DNA of 64,000 nt from Arion vulgaris (lineage: Eukaryota; Mollusca; Gastropoda; Stylommatophora; Arionidae): NCBI GenBank assembly GCA_020796225.1, contig CM036754.1:20836867-20900866 (forward strand), given 5' to 3'. A program made the translations under genes and the position numbers. Position 1 is the first letter of the stretch. The number at the start of each line of letters is the position of its first letter. The notes beneath the pieces were generated by a model. The model saw only the letters and a program-made list of their open reading frames with translations, was not told the origin of the DNA and did not search any database. Of this stretch, positions 9,936 to 20,275 are shown piece by piece.

Positions 9936-10639
9936 CACAAGATCAAATTGAGTGAAAACTGTTTGTCTTTGTCGTATGTGCCTTTTGGCACGACGTATAC
10001 TGATGAAGACTGGTTGATGGTTACATCCTTTAAGACATACCACGATTTTCATTTTTGTTCATACTGATAAGATGATACTACTGAAGATGAAACCTTTGTT
10101 CGAAGAGGTTAATGGAAAACACTATTTAGGACACGCTGAAAATTTGTTTAATTTTTGTTATTTTAAGAATTCAAAATATTTAATAACCAGCAATATATAT
10201 TTAAACCATAAACGACGGAAAACGTTTGTAACAATCTCATTCACAATATAGAAAAAAAAAATGTTTGAACACAACTGAAAAATAAAAACAGACAGACAGC
10301 TAAGTAAAATATTTACAGAAACAAATAGGTGGTAAAATAAGGGCCGGTAACGAAATGATTGATACAACGTAACAAGACCAAGACACATTAATGCTAATTG
10401 TCATGTAATGGTTGTAGAAGTAAACAAAAGCAACAAAGAGAAGCAAACAAGCAAGAATGACAACGCTTGAGAAGATTTATATAATTTACCAAGAAAAAGA
10501 AAATAGTAATATAAAATTGAAGAAGGAACAGGAAAATAATAAAGCGGTTGAGAAAGAAGTTTCGTACCAAAATATAAATAGAACGTCGTCATCATTATCA
10601 GGTGCCGTGCCGGCTGACGTAGGCGATCATGGATCTCCA
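9936..10639. other. Unassigned AT-rich interval
   Basis: Short open frames here are low-complexity and show no recognisable domain. No shared repeat is seen. Confidence 0.35.
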
Positions 10640-11090
10640 CAAATTTCTGTCTCTGGTGTTTGCTATCATCTCAGATGTTGATGCTCTTCCATGCCATGAA
10701 GTCAGGTTAGCCAAAATCTTCTATCTCTGTCTTCCTCTCATCTTCCCTCGATTTTACCAGTTGTTACAATGTATTCTAAACCTCTTTTTCTCATTACATG
10801 ACCGAAAAATGGTGAATGACACTTTCTTATATTGATGATAAGCGTACTCTGTGTCTTGACTTTATTCAGCACCTCCACCTTAGTCATTTTAGTAGTCCAT
10901 GGGATTCTCATCATTCTTCTGTAAAACGATATATCTGTGGCATTCAGGGATTTTTCGATCTGTTTATTATCCATGACTCGCATCCGTATGTCAGTATTGG
11001 TTCTATGTATCACTGTATGCTTCTCATTCTGATTTCAATTGACAATGACTTGTTGCATATAATGCTTCTCATTTTCTGGAACGCTGCTTT
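10640..11090 (-). pseudogene. LINE 3' end, family L5
   Basis: The minus strand carries FYRRMMRIPWTTKMTKVEVL then HSPFFGHVMRKRGLEYIVTT and GKIEGR. Broken GREEDRDRRFW-like sequence follows toward 10660. This matches the LINE RT C-terminal order: a tryptophan block, FGHVMRK, GKIEGKR. Related fragments occur at 14800, 17510 and probably 25205. Confidence 0.7.
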
Positions 11091-11168
11091 GGCCTGCCCT
11101 ATTCTGCTCATCAGTAAAAGAAAAGTAACAATATTTTTCTGTTTTACTGACAATTCATTAATAACACC

Positions 11169-11187
11169 ACACACACACACACACAAA
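11169..11187. repeat. (AC)n microsatellite
   Basis: About nine AC units. Confidence 0.9.
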
Positions 11188-11189
11188 TA

Positions 11190-11869
11190 AAGAAAAATGA
11201 AAAATGTAGAAAATAAAAATAAGTGGGTAGGTAATATTTAAAAAAACAAAACTATTTCGTACTCACACGTATAGCTAACAGATAGATTAACCCGTTTCTC
11301 ACCTGTTCCTCGTTACTTTCTAACAGTTGAAACTATTAACTCGTTTAATTACTGGAAACACAAAGATTGACATTGCAATGTACGGGTTTTTTTTATTATC
11401 TCAATGGAATGTTAAATCTATTTCAACATAACACAGACCTATTCTAGATTGGCTATATTCGTACGCTATATATAACAGCTGTGAACTTGTTTGGTGGATA
11501 GAAGATAGTTTTTATGCTAACTTTATTTGTTGGGAATGTGTTGATCTCTCTGACATAACAAGTACAACTGTGTTATAGCTTATATTTCCGGTTTATGGAT
11601 AAGGTGAATGGGGGGTTAGATAACAAAATGTTTGGTATGCTGGATATGTTAAAGGACGCTATGATATAACTGTCACCAGACAGTGTAGGTTAAGAGAAGA
11701 AAATAGCTATAAATCGAGTCGTGGCCCTCGGCAACATAAGGCCGAATAGCTCAGACGGAAATCAAAATTCATGTTTCATAGGGGATGGTTTTCGTATATG
11801 TTTGATGGAACTCTGTAAGGTTTTTACGTTTTTACTCAATTCTGGTATTTTATTTTTTTAAATTTTACC
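11190..11869. other. Unassigned AT-rich interval
   Basis: No coding frame or shared repeat was recognised. Confidence 0.35.
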
Positions 11870-12095
11870 AATGAAATTTGTCCAGGCAGCGACTGTCCAG
11901 CATGCTCTTCTCGATTTTGAGCTGCCAATGGTTCTTTTACGTTCTCAACTTTAAAACGGGATCTTTGTTTTATACTCAGTCTCCGATAGGACTAGAAACT
12001 TGATCTCACCTACACTGAGATTAGTTATCTCTGAAAAATATCCTGATGACTTAACGAGGAAGTGAACCAAGTACCTTTGCAACGAGAGGCGAGCA
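11870..12095 (-). mobile_element. SINE F fragment
   Basis: It contains 'gggatctttgttttatactc', 'ctccgataggactagaaac', 'gatctcacctacactgagat' and 'gaagtgaaccaagtacc', matching the body and tRNA-like head of SINE F read in reverse (compare 56690-57135). The outer 3' third is missing. Confidence 0.7.
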
Positions 12096-12204
12096 CATCA
12101 TAGAAACTTCGAAATATATTATTTTCATTTTAAATTGTTTCTTGTATATTTGTCATAGTATTTTATACCTGTATAGTTTTCAATAAATGTCTACATCTAT
12201 TTTC

Positions 12205-12345
12205 ATATCTTCTTCTTCTTCACCCTTCGCTCCTAGGAAACATAGGTCCGACAACCAAGCCTCCTATCCAAGGCCATCTTTTCCAGATATCTCTGCTCTT
12301 TCCCCATTTTTTTGCATTCTGTCTCCAACTCCCGTCTCCAGGTTT
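12205..12345 (-). mobile_element. SINE M 3' segment with (GAA)n tail
   Basis: The minus strand matches the 3' part of the complete unit at 45217-45538: 'gatctggaaaagat' and 'cttggataggcggacttgg' blocks, then the tail 'gcgaagggtgaagaagaaga'. It is truncated at its 5' side, where SINE D abuts. Confidence 0.65.
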
Positions 12346-12592
12346 TAAAGCCGAATTGACTTCATTGCACCGGGCTTTACCCCATATGGCACAGTCCCTC
12401 TCCGCAGAAATTGCGCGCCACCTGTCGAGAGTATTGCACAAAGCACAAACTCCGTAGCTTCAGCAACAATCCTAGCGGTCTGTGGGGAAAATGCACTCGT
12501 AAACAGAACGACGCGGTCTGGATTCGAACCCACGACCTTCGACTCACAAGGCAAGGGCTTAACCTCTTAGCCACATATATCCCCAATCTCCA
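12346..12592 (-). mobile_element. SINE D copy
   Basis: Reverse orientation. The tRNA-like head is near 12592-12520 with box B 'gggttcgaatcca' on the minus strand, and the body runs 'gcaatactctcgacaggtgg' to 'gcccggtgcaatgaagtc'. Open frames across it on both strands are chance. Confidence 0.8.
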
Positions 12593-12679
12593 GGTGATCT
12601 TGTTTAATTTCACGTCTTTTATAATGTCTCATTTTATTTCTAGCTATTTTCTAGAACTCTATGTCTGTTTTGTATACTT

Positions 12680-12955
12680 AATCCTCTTCTTCTTCTTCTT
12701 CGAACCTTCCATATCGACTACTTGTTAACCACTCTGTGTGATTTGTATGTGATCTGAGCCTAAGAACGATTGTACGTTGTGCCAGTTATGCGCCTACACG
12801 TAGGCTAGTATATCCAATTTCTGTGATGCTTTTTATTTACTATGGTAGCTTCCTAGGTCCTACATCAGTCGCCTTTTACGACATGCCTTGTAGGTAGCAG
12901 AGGTACTATTCTTTGCTTCCCTTGTGTTCCCCCGCACCATACTGGCGTTATATTT
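12680..12955 (-). mobile_element. SINE B copy
   Basis: Nearly full-length reverse copy from (CTT)n at 12682 through 'ccatatcgactacttgttaa' to 'cttcccttgtgttcccccgc' near 12935. Confidence 0.75.
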
Positions 12956-13199
12956 AATCAAATCTTGTCTTGAATTTTTGACAACATTTATATTTCAATG
13001 TTAAACCTTAGTACAAGAAAATTCAGAGCTACTGATAACATTTCGTACCAGGATGAATATTATCTTCATGTCACATTTGTTAATGTGATACATTTAAACC
13101 TCTTCATGTCCATAGATTAGGTTCACTGACACATGACACGATGTATACACTACCGTTGCTATGACGCTGTATCATGGTGGCCAGGAGTCGTTGCTATAT

Positions 13200-13512
13200 T
13201 TGAAATCTATGTCAGTGCTTCATAGAATATTAGGGACAGAGACAAATAGATGAACCACAATAAGTTTATCGAGAAACACGATTAGATTTACCTTCTATAT
13301 CCAAGTATAAAAAGAGATCGGGTACTAGAGCTAAGGAAGACCAAGAAAATATGGGTAGACAATATCAAGACCACACTACATAATCACGGATACAACACAA
13401 CAAGGGCGACTCATCTAGCCCTAGCACGCAAATTAAAGCTCCTATCCCTACGCTTAACGACAAGAGTGGACAGTCAACTACATCTTCCACTTGGGAATAG
13501 ACAAAAAAAATC
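13200..13512 (+). pseudogene. LINE C-terminal tail
   Basis: One frame reads IWVDNIKTTLHNHGYNTTRA, then THLALARKLKLLSLRLTTRV and DSQLHLPLGNR. The pattern (K)xWVDNIxxxL with a following ArK/R block is the end of a LINE RT. Upstream, ALRRILGTETN-like sequence sits in a different frame near 13215. No second copy is seen. Confidence 0.55.
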
Positions 13513-13544
13513 TAAGTTGTATGAGATCAGACGAGCGTCTGGCT

Positions 13545-13690
13545 GAATAGATTAGAGCGTGGCTCTTATCGGAGACCGATGTTCAACCCAGTGTAATGCC
13601 AATGATTTGTTTCTTTCTGTCGGAGGTATAAACGAAAATTTATAGCCTGAACAGTCTCGCAGCGACTGAACTAGCCATGTAGCCAGTGCA
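13545..13690 (+). mobile_element. SINE J copy, partial
   Basis: A tRNA-like head (ctggctgaatagattagagc, with 'gatgttcaacccagtgt' as a weak box B) is followed by 'gccaatgatttgtttctttc' and 'atagcctgaacagtctcg'. It matches, in opposite orientation, the copy at 15085-15310. Confidence 0.65.
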
Positions 13691-13806
13691 TTACTCAGTA
13701 TCATGTCTTCCTTGACTTACACTGCTCTAAACAGAGGTATTGCAAGCAGAAACTAGTTTTTTTTTTTAAAGATTAGTCACATCATATGTTTCATCTGCTT
13801 TCATAT

Positions 13807-14320
13807 GACAGTAGACGGTACTATCCGCAATTGTCAAACTCGCTGTCTTGTGTGTGTGAGGTAGGCCAGAAGAGGTGTTTCAGAGGGCAGTGTGTAAGCT
13901 GACAGTAGACGGTACTATCCGCAATTGTCAAACTCGCTGTCTTGTGTGTGGGAGGGTAGGAGGCGCCAGGAAGAGGTGTTTGCCAGAGGGCGAGGTGTGT
14001 AAGCTGACAGTAGACGGTACTATCCGCAATTGTCAAACTCGCTGTCTTGTGTGTGGGAGGGTAGGGGCGCCAGGAAGAGGGTGTTTGCCAGAGGGCGAGG
14101 TGTGTAAGCTGACAGTAGACGGTACTATCCGCAATTGTCAAACTCGCTGTCTTGTGTGTGTGGGAGGGTAGGGGGCGGCAGGAAGGGGTGTCGCCAGAGG
14201 CGAGGTGTGTAAGCTGACAGTAGACGGTACTATCCGCAATTGTCAAACTCGCTGTCTTGTGTGTGTGGGAGGGTAGGGGCGCCAGGAAGGGGTGTGCGCC
14301 AGAGAGCGAGGTGTGTAAGC
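13807..14320. repeat. 105-bp minisatellite, five copies
   Basis: Unit starts occur at 13807, 13901, 14006, 14111 and 14216 (gacagtagacggtactatcc). Three of the four intervals are exactly 105 bp and the first is 94. The first 55 bp of each unit are nearly invariant. The G-rich second half varies by small indels. The core gacagtagacgg motif also appears in the 69-bp array at 42105. Long open frames across it are by-products. Confidence 0.95.
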
Positions 14321-14399
14321 CATGATAGATAGATTCAGCATGGACAAGCATACGCGTATTATATGTAGACTAGAAAGAGATGATGTACCAATCAACAAC

Positions 14400-14510
14400 A
14401 CTTGAGTGGGACCACCATTAACGAAGTTGATAACACGATGCGCTAATGAACGCCTGCTGTGGAAATATCAGTGTTCGAGGCCAGCTTGGGTCAAGAATGT
14501 TCGATGTACT
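14400..14510 (+). mobile_element. SINE N head fragment
   Basis: 'gaagttgataacacgatgcg' and 'gtggaaatatcagtgttcga' match the reverse copy at 43255-43475. The tRNA-like box B (gtgttcgaggc) is visible. The rest of the body is absent. Confidence 0.5.
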
Positions 14511-14799
14511 ACCGGAAACCATGATTATTTACTTGGGGGTCTAAATTACAAGTACTTCTGAAATCGGAGTACGGCTCACCTGCATGACGTATGGCACTGG
14601 TGATAATGACAACAATCATTCACGAAAAAAACAGTCATAAACACCACATCAGGCGCCAATACTAGCAGGCGAACCAAAAACAATCTTTGGGTAAAGTTAT
14701 TCTTCACCGAACCGATATTATAGCACTCAGAGTAGATCCATAGGCACCCCATCTCCCCCAACAGATGTCAAAGGGTATGCGGGCTGATAATTCATGTAA
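14511..14799. other. Unassigned interval
   Basis: Nothing recognisable. Confidence 0.3.
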
Positions 14800-15035
14800 C
14801 TTACCGGCTAAACCTACTCCTCACTCTTCTCTTTAGCATCCATTTCTACTGTCTCGTCTACCCTCAATTTTACCAGTTGTCACGATGTGTTCTAAACCTC
14901 CCTCCTCATCACATGCCCGAAAAATGATGACTGCCTCTTTCTTATATTGATGATAAGCTTTCTCTGTATCTTGATCTCATTCAACCCCTCAACATTAGTC
15001 ATTTTAGCAGTCCATGGGATTCTGAGAGAAATATA
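14800..15035 (-). pseudogene. LINE 3' end, family L5 fragment
   Basis: 'attttaccagttgtcacgat', 'gtgttctaaacc' and 'cattttagcagtccatggga' match the 10640-11090 copy almost word for word. On the minus strand the last block reads IPWTAKMTNVE. It is frameshifted and cut at both ends. Confidence 0.7.
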
Positions 15036-15084
15036 TATATTAGTAATAAAGATGTAGCTGTCTTTATTGTCTTTACTGTCTGTA

Positions 15085-15310
15085 ATACCTCTCTTTCGGC
15101 CGTGTAGGACAGGAGGGACATGAGCCTGTGCAATTTAATTGCCGCATGGTTAGTGCAGTCATCACGAAACTGTTCAGGCTATGATGTTTTCTTATGCCCT
15201 GAACAGAAAAAAACTCATTGGCCTTATCGTGGATTGAACGTGATTCTCCCACATGGAATCCACGCTCTAATCCGTTCAGAAATACCCTCCACAAAGGGGC
15301 AACAACAGAC
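15085..15310 (-). mobile_element. SINE J copy
   Basis: Minus strand: tRNA-like head 'cggattagagcgtggattcc' and 'cacgttcaatccacgataag', body 'gcctgaacagtttcgtgatg', end 'ggctcatgtccctcctgtcc'. Close copy at 47050. Confidence 0.7.
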
Positions 15311-15624
15311 ATATATATATACACACAAACACAAACGATGAGCTTGTAGTAATTAACATGTAATAATAGTCACAAGATATTATTGTATGCATGTAATAGT
15401 TCGTAATAGTAGTCACGCAAAATGATACCAGCAACAAACACACAAACACGCATATAAATGTATGTATAAAAACCATTAATCACATGCTAGTTGCCACGTG
15501 TTATAATAAGTAATCAGTAAATGTAATATATAGAGATCATATGACAGTTATAATGAAAGAATGTTGGAACAAGATCCTGCCACAATGGTTTTACCTCCTA
15601 GTAAAATTGCAGTCACATTACACT

Positions 15625-15681
15625 GTCTATATATATATATAGACATATGAACAATTCAGTATATATATATATATACTGAAT
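15625..15681. repeat. Twin perfect AT palindromes
   Basis: Two perfect palindromes lie 9 bp apart: 20 bp at 15625-15644 (gtctatatat and its complement) and 28 bp at 15654-15681 (attcagtatatata and its complement). A direct repeat 'acactgtcta' flanks the pair near 15620 and 15686. Confidence 0.9.
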
Positions 15682-15699
15682 ATTTACACTGTCTAGAAA

Positions 15700-16050
15700 C
15701 CCTTTTCAATTAGTAGCATGTCCCTTGCGGAGATTGCTTTCATTACAGCCCGCGTAAAAAAACTAAAATGTCTCTTGCACGTTCTCCCGCCTTCTCCAGC
15801 GTCATGTTCAAGGTTTCTCTGGTGTTCTGCTGCCACCTTTGTCTTGTTCGTCCCACTACCTCGTACTCCAGGAACCATGTTTTCAATTACCGTTCTCTTC
15901 AAAAACTTTTCGTCTTTCGGGATATGATGTTATTTATGAGCCAATGTTCCTCGATCTGCAGGTCTTGTAGGATGTCTTGTTTTCTTTGTCTTCTCTGTTC
16001 AGGATATTCTAAGATCATTTTTATAATGCTTGCTACAGTAGAATATAGGG
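15700..16050 (-). pseudogene. LINE 3' end, family L6
   Basis: The minus strand reads RTVIENMVPGVRG from about 15893 (the G/RVxGxRGRGRQ-type tail), preceded by ISWTE-like sequence and a frameshift near 15930. LARDR-like sequence follows, decayed. It shares orientation with the RT core at 16395-17320 and could be its 3' end, separated by a SINE insertion. Confidence 0.65.
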
Positions 16051-16214
16051 GAGAAAGGTAAAAGGATGGCAAAAAAGATGAGTAGATTAGCTGCTAGAAT
16101 CATACCAAGAGATGAAGGAATTCATCACGCAAGTTCTTCGAGAAGCTTAAAGAAAACACAGAAGACCACGAAACTGCGCTACGTTCCGGTAGCAGTGTGA
16201 CGAAGATCGATGTG
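16051..16214. other. Possible LINE 3' UTR fragment
   Basis: 'gaccacgaaactg' and 'ccggtagcagtgtgacgaag' resemble the 3' UTR of LINE family L3 (48960-49000). The rest is unassigned. Confidence 0.4.
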
Positions 16215-16395
16215 TGATGTGGTCAACATCACGTCGGCTGCCTTTACTTCACAGTGCGTTCCTGGTGCCTAATCGACTGGGTCAACCTGAGAAACGTTAC
16301 AGTCGGAAAAAATATTCCACGACCACTGTGAAATTGAACCTGGATCACTAGTCTTAGAAGCGAGTTCGTTAACAACTACGCTACTGCGGCTCTCT
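16215..16395 (-). mobile_element. tRNA-headed SINE, single copy
   Basis: On the minus strand it starts gccgcagtagcgtagttgtt and has box B-like 'ccaggttcaatttcac' about 50 nt later, as in a tRNA-derived SINE. It lies between two same-strand LINE parts. No second copy was recognised. Confidence 0.45.
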
Positions 16396-17320
16396 AATTT
16401 TGACATAAGTGTCTACTTAATGCTTTTTCTAGACTCTCCATATGCCGCGCATGTGACCCAATCAAGTAGCACCAAGAAGAGAAGGGGAGACAACAGGCAT
16501 CCTTGTCTAACACCCGTAGTGACCTGGAACTCTTCAGACAGTCTTCAATCGTGGATAACCTGGCAGACATACCACTCGAGTGGTTACCAGATGATGTCAA
16601 CAGTCTTCAATCGTGGATAACCTGGCAGACATACTACTCGAGCGGTTACCAGATGATGTCAACAGTCTTCAATCGTGGATAACCTGGCAGACATACCACT
16701 CGAGCGGTTACCAGATGATGTCAACAGTCTTCAATCCTGGATAACCTGGCAGACATACCACTCGAGCGGTTACCAGATGATGTCAACAGTCTTCTACAGC
16801 AACCTATAGTTTCTCAGGATATGCCATATTGATTTCCTATCTATATTGTCAAATGTCTTCTTGAAATCAACAAAACACACGTAGAGTGGCGTCTGTCACT
16901 CCATTGTTTGTTCTACAATGATTCTCAATGTGTCTATCTGGTCATTACAAGATCTATCTTTCCGGAATCCAACATGTTTATCTCTAATTCTCTGGTCAAT
17001 GGCGTCTTGCATCCTGTCTAGGATAAGCCTAGTGAGGACTTTGCTGCGAATGGACAGCAGCATGATCCTTCTTCACTTACCACATTGTAATCAATTTTAA
17101 TTTTTGGCAGTTTTACAAGGATGCCTTTCTTCCAGTCTGCTGGAAACTACCATCTGTTCCACACTAAGTTAAATAATCTGTGGAGCTGATTTACCATCTC
17201 TTCTCCCAATCTCAGTGATTCTGCTCAAATGTTATCTACTCATGCCATTTTGCCATTTTTCAAGGTTTTCAAGGCATTGCGGATTTCTGATGATTTCACT
17301 GAATATTTCCCATTCAGTTT
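16395..17320 (-). pseudogene. LINE reverse transcriptase core, broken
   Basis: The most complete RT in the window, minus strand. In order: NALKTLKNGKMA; LRLGEEMVNQLHRLFNLVWN; FPADWKKGILVKLPK (fingers); KVLTRLILDRMQDAIDQRI; HVGFRKDRSCNDQIDTLRII; then motif A, CFVDFKKTFDNIDRKSIWHI (catalytic Asp kept, usual KAFD now KTFD); then motif B, VTTGVRQGCLLSPLLFLVL. Between motifs A and B sits a 62-bp tandem array. Several stops and frameshifts are present. The YADD-bearing motif C is not seen: similarity ends near 16395, where a SINE starts. Non-LTR clade; the exact family is not determined. Confidence 0.85.
16541..16792. repeat. 62-bp minisatellite inside the RT pseudogene
   Basis: gtcttcaatc recurs at 16541, 16603, 16665 and 16727, with a partial start at 16789. 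The unit includes 'ggataacctggcagacatac' and 'ggttaccagatgatgtcaac'. The sequence is itself RT coding sequence between motifs A and B, so the array grew from the retroelement. Confidence 0.95.
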
Positions 17321-17509
17321 TTCTCTTGATTTGAATGAATATTTTCAGTTCAATATTTTCTGTTGATTTGACTTTTTTTTTCTCTATTGTAATTGAAATT
17401 TCCATGTGATCTGATATAAGTAATTACAATTGACATTTGATTTTTTTGTTTATTTTTAATTTTTTTAAAATTATTCATGTTTGTCACGAATAATAAGATT
17501 TCTTGGATA

Positions 17510-17670
17510 TTAGGCATCATCAGATGTCTACAGAACTCTCTGTACCTGATGTTTGCTATCATCTTAGATGTCATCTCTCTTCTGTGTCAAAAGGCTATCC
17601 AAATTTTTCTTTCTTTGTCTCATTTCTCCTCAATTTTATCGGTTTTGGACAATGTGTTCTAAGATGCTCA
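17510..17670 (-). pseudogene. LINE 3' end fragment, family L5-like
   Basis: 'cctgatgtttgctatcatct', 'tctcctcaattttatcgg' and 'caatgtgttctaaga' resemble the L5 copy at 10660-10790 read in the same orientation. Diverged and short. Confidence 0.5.
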
Positions 17671-18235
17671 TATTAGATATGGGCATGCAGAAATAAAGCA
17701 AACTTTGAAAATATAATGCTCAAATTTTTAAAATATTATTTAGTCATAGAATTTCCCGTATTATGACATGAGAATGTTTGTTTTTTCTCCCCTGTTATCA
17801 AGTGCAACGCTTCAAGATAAAATGATATGTTAAATTTTATACAAACTATCCTACAGATGTACAATTTTAGATTGGTTTTTTTTTCAAATGTTTTAAGTTA
17901 TCAATTGGAATAACTATGCTTTTGCCAATGTTTTAATGCTATTTGATGTATGTTTTAAACTTTCCCTGTATAAAGCAAATTTGACGAAAACAGTTTATGT
18001 AAATGACATGTATAAAAGTGAGTGCAAAGACTGTTGGAGTGATTGAATGCTGAGAGGCAAATGACAGTGAGGAAGTACATAAAATAAAACAAATACAATT
18101 CTCTCACAAACTCTCATGTGATTGCTAATCATATCATTTTCACTTCAACACAAAACACTTTTCATTACGATTTTATTATATTAAATTTATATATTGAACA
18201 ATTCTATAAAAAAAAAAGGTCACCGCTTCTCGGCT
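17671..18235. other. Unassigned AT-rich interval
   Basis: Runs of T and A, no coding frame, no shared repeat recognised. Confidence 0.35.
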
Positions 18236-18766
18236 TTTTTTGGCTGGGGGCGAGTGATTGATTGATTGGGTCATCATCATTACACTTCGGTGAGTAACCA
18301 TGTGTGCTCCGATTTCATTCTTACACAGGAAGATCTCAGCGGCAGTGCATGCACTCCTTAGCACCAGTTAGAGCTCTCATTCTTACACAGAAAGATCTCA
18401 GCGACAGTGCATGCACTCCTTAGCACAAGCTAGGGTCATAATGTATTTTAGAGGATGCTGAAAATATTCTGCAGGATTTGTATTCATTAATCCTTATAAT
18501 AAGTTTTGTCAGGGCAGCGGATTTCCAACATGTTCTTCTCGATTTTGAACTGCTAAGTGTTCTTTTATGTGCTCAATTTGAACACGTGATCCACATTTTA
18601 TCGTCCATCTCCGATAGGACTAGGAACTCGATATCACCTCCACTGAGATCAGGGTTGTCTGGAAAAAAATATCTATTGCTCCACGAGGGAGTGAACCCGA
18701 GTACCATTGGAACGAAAGGCGAGCACCTAACATATTCGCCAATGAGAACTCTAAGATCAAAGTAGC
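18236..18766 (-). mobile_element. SINE F copy with internal duplication
   Basis: Reverse copy. Its 3' side has (GATT)n at 18253-18270 and 'gtgagtaaccatgtgtgctc'. The body carries 'ctccgataggactagga' and 'atcacctccactgagatc'. The tRNA-like head lies near 18690-18750, with box B-like 'agtgaacccgagtacc' on this strand. A 62-bp segment 'cattcttacacag...actccttagcac' is tandemly duplicated at about 18318-18425. The 23-bp satellite begins right after its 5' end. Confidence 0.8.
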
Positions 18767-18777
18767 TGGAAACAAGA

Positions 18778-20275
18778 ACGAAAAAGAAAGCCGTTGTAAT
18801 GTGAAAAAGAAAGCCGTTGTAATGTGAAAAAGAAAGCCGTTGTAATGTGAAAAAGAAAGCCGTTGTAATGTGAAAAAAGAAAGCCGTTGTAATGTGAAAA
18901 AGAAAGCCGTTGTAATGTGAAAAAAGAAAGCCGTTGTAATGTGAAAAAGAAAGCCGTTGTAATGTGAAAAAGAAAGCCTTGTAATGTGAAAAGAAAGCCG
19001 TTGTAATGTGAAAAAGAAAGCCGTTGTAATGTGAAAAAGAAAGCCGTTGTAATGTGAAAAAGAAAGCCGTTGTAATGTGAAAAAGAAAGCCGTTGTAATG
19101 TGAAAAAGAAAGCCGTTGTAATGTGAAAAGAAAGCCGTTGTAATGTGAAAAAAATGTGAAAAGCCGTTGTAATGTGAAAAAAGAAAGCCGTTGTAATGTG
19201 AAAAAGAAAGCCGTTGTAATGTGAAAAGCGTAATGAAGAAAGCCGTTGTAATGTGAAAAAGAAAGCCGTTGTAATGTGAAAAATAAAGCCGTTGTAATGT
19301 GAAAAAGAAAGCCGTTGTAATGTGAAAAAAGAAAGCCGTTGTAATGTGAAAAAGAAAGCCGTTGTAATGTGAAAAAGAAAGCCGTTGTAATGTGAAAAAG
19401 AAAGCCGTTGTAATGTGAAAGAAAGCGTTGTAATGTGAAAAGAAAGCCGTTGTAATGTGACTGAAGAAAGCCGTTGTAATGTGAAAAAGAAAGCCGTTGT
19501 AATGTGAAAAAGAAAGCCGTTGTAATGTGAAAAAAGAAAGCCGTTGTAATGTGAAAAAGAAAGCCGTTGTAATGTGAAAAGTAAAGCGTTGTAATGTGAA
19601 AAAAGAAAGCCGTTGTAATGTGAAAAAGAAAGCCGTTGTAATGTGAAAAAAGAAAGCCGTTGTAATGTGAAAAAGAAAGCCGTTGTAATGTGAAAAAGAA
19701 AGCCGTTGTAATGTGAAAAAAGAAAGCCGTTGTAATGTGAAAAAGAAAGCCGTTGTAATGTGAAAAAAGAAAGCCGTTGTAATGTGAAAAAGAAAGCCGT
19801 TGTAATGTGAAAAAGAAAGCCGTTGTAATGTGAAAAAGAAAGCCGTTGTAATGTGAAAAAAGAAAGCCGTTGTAATGTGAAAAAGAAAGCCGTTGTAATG
19901 TGAAAAAGAAAGCCGTTGTAATGTGAAAAAAGAAAGCCGTTGTAATGTGAAAAAGAAAGCCGTTGTAATGTGAAAAGAAAGCCTTGTAATGTAGAATGTT
20001 GTAATGTGAAAGAAAGCCGTTGTAATGTGAAAAGAAAGCCGTTGTAATGTGAAAAGAAAGCCGTTGTAATGTGAAAAGAAAGCCGTTGTAATGTGAAAAG
20101 TGAATGTGAAAAGAAAGCCGTTGTAATGTGAAAAAAGAAAGCCGTTGTAATGTGAAAAAGAAAGCCGTTGTAATGTGAAAAAGAAAGCCGTTGTAATGTG
20201 AAAAGAAAGCCATTGTAATGTGACTAGAAAGAAAGCCGTTGTAATGTGAAAAGAAAGCCTTGTAATGTGAGAAAG
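18778..20275. repeat. 23-bp satellite, about 64 units
   Basis: Unit gaaagccgttgtaatgtgaa plus three or four A. Lengths of 22-24 bp alternate through A-run variation. The minus strand has no stop in any frame of the unit, so it shows overlapping open frames of 616 and 607 codons with HITTAFFF, FTLQRLSF and SHYNGFLF rotating. I do not call them genes: they begin in unique DNA and end in SINE F. Irregular units cluster near 18980, 19140-19250, 19420-19460, 19580 and 19980-20000. Confidence 0.97.

Noticed and set aside
13821..14351. 176-codon minus-strand open frame
   Set aside because: Product of the 105-bp array.
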